This document shows, one piece after another, positions 4,871-5,412 of a stretch of 5,412 nucleotides of DNA. Positions within the stretch are counted from its first letter, which is position 1, and every line of letters begins with the position of its first letter. The translations under genes and the position numbers were made by a program. This stretch comes from Phycisphaerales bacterium. Its GTDB lineage: Bacteria > Planctomycetota > Phycisphaerae > Tepidisphaerales > Tepidisphaeraceae. The notes beneath the pieces are model-generated. The model was not told the DNA's origin. It did no database searches and saw only the letters and a program-made list of their open reading frames with translations. Location: contig JAQGHJ010000379.1 in the NCBI GenBank assembly GCA_028288905.1, positions 1 through 5,412 on the forward strand, given 5' to 3'.

Positions 4871-5412
4871 ATGCCGTCAGCCGTCCTCCCGAGCTTCATG
4901 ACGAACGGTGTCGCCGCGGGCGGGTCGACGGCAAGGACCGTCGCTCCGAGATCAACGCCAACGGCGCGGCCGGCGTCAGATCGCAACGCCCTGACGTTCA
5001 AGGCCCGCCTCTCGCAAGCCACGTCGCGGCCCAGTGCCGCCGACGCATCCTCCGCCGCGTCCGAAACCCGGTCGGCCGACCGCGCCGAGACGGACTCGCC
5101 GGCGAAGTCGAAGGCCGCCGCCACGCGGCGCGCCGCGAAGCGGTCCTCCCACAAACGAGTCGACGACGAGGCGGACGACGAGGACGAGGCCGTCAAGGAC
5201 GCACAGGAAGCCGACCCATCGGAGGCATCGGTCGACGCGGCCGCCGACCTCGGTGCGTCGGACTTGCTCACGGAGTCGGACGCGGACGGCGAGCACCCAT
5301 CGGGCGATCCGGCCGACCCACACGGTGATCCCGCTGGCCACGGCACCCCCGACCTGGCGGCACTGGCCGCCGCGGCGACCAACGCTGCTCCTGCGGCGCC
5401 GGTGAGCGGCGA
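4871..5412 (+). CDS. fliK: Probable flagellar hook-length control protein FliK, N-terminal part, 3'-partial
   Basis: An ATG at 4871 opens a frame with no stop through the window end, giving 180 residues. It starts 17 bp after the MotE/YlxF-like stop. The sequence is low-complexity, rich in Ala, Ser, Asp and Pro, with almost no aromatic residues, so it is likely disordered. Charge is segregated: a basic patch (about 79-96, with K-S-K, T-R-R and H-K-R) is followed by an acidic region (about 97-150, with D-D-E-A-D-D-E-D-E). Residues 160-177 are an Ala/Leu-rich helix-prone segment. FliK N-termini are typically like this, and fliK is expected directly after ylxF by comparison with B. subtilis. The conserved FliK C-terminal domain would lie beyond the window, so the name rests on context. 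No Shine-Dalgarno precedes the ATG; an in-frame ATG at 4898 is an alternative start. Confidence 0.65.
   Translation, partial: MPSAVLPSFMTNGVAAGGSTARTVAPRSTPTARPASDRNALTFKARLSQATSRPSAADASSAASETRSADRAETDSPAKSKAAATRRAAKRSSHKRVDDEADDEDEAVKDAQEADPSEASVDAAADLGASDLLTESDADGEHPSGDPADPHGDPAGHGTPDLAALAAAATNAAPAAPVSG

Noticed and set aside
4864..5328. Other + strand frames over the FliK-like region (4864-5328 and 5034-5405).
   Set aside because: Both are Arg-rich shadow translations in other frames, and the former closes before the window end; frame 4871 has the expected FliK-like composition and spacing.
4714..5382. A 222-codon - strand frame opposite the FliK-like start.
   Set aside because: Ser/Ala-rich complement of a low-complexity coding region; the + strand frame from 4871 is better placed in the operon and stays open to the window end.

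Overview
The window is a stretch of a flagellar operon, all on the + strand, from a GC-rich bacterium. The gene order is fliG (5' end cut off), fliH, fliI, fliJ, a membrane-anchored MotE/YlxF-like gene, and the start of what is probably fliK (3' end cut off). This is the same order as in the Bacillus subtilis fla/che operon (fliG-fliH-fliI-fliJ-ylxF-fliK), which supports the two weaker calls, ylxF-like and fliK. The strong Ala/Pro/Arg bias, the lack of Shine-Dalgarno sequences before most starts, and the Thr-Gln-Pro-rich periplasmic linker would fit a planctomycete, perhaps of the Phycisphaerae. That assignment is inference, because no phylogenetic marker gene is present.

Layout: FliG C-terminal five-sixths (1-887); a 120-bp gap filled by an inverted repeat built from 7-bp units (891-1004); FliH (1008-1739); a 290-bp gap with a second, different inverted repeat (1786-1929) and a degenerate 7-bp pyrimidine tract that reaches almost to the next start (1982-2024); FliI ATPase (2030-3397); a 113-bp GC-rich gap; FliJ (3511-4092), overlapping the MotE/YlxF-like gene by 4 bp (4089-4853); 17 bp; then the FliK-like frame open to the window end (4871-5412). 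No RNA gene, transposase or CRISPR array was seen.

How the genes work together: FliG is the rotor/switch protein on the MS ring. FliH, FliI and FliJ form the export ATPase complex (stator/regulator, ATPase, central stalk) that feeds substrates to the flagellar type III secretion gate. The MotE/YlxF-like protein is probably a membrane-anchored protein with an external MgtE-N-like domain, and FliK is the secreted hook-length ruler. No wholly new system is visible. The unusual part is the set of gaps: the three intergenic spaces between fliG and fliJ carry inverted repeats, heptad repeats or GC-rich hairpins, while the downstream genes are packed tightly, and three consecutive ATG starts follow pyrimidine-rich leaders without ribosome binding sites.
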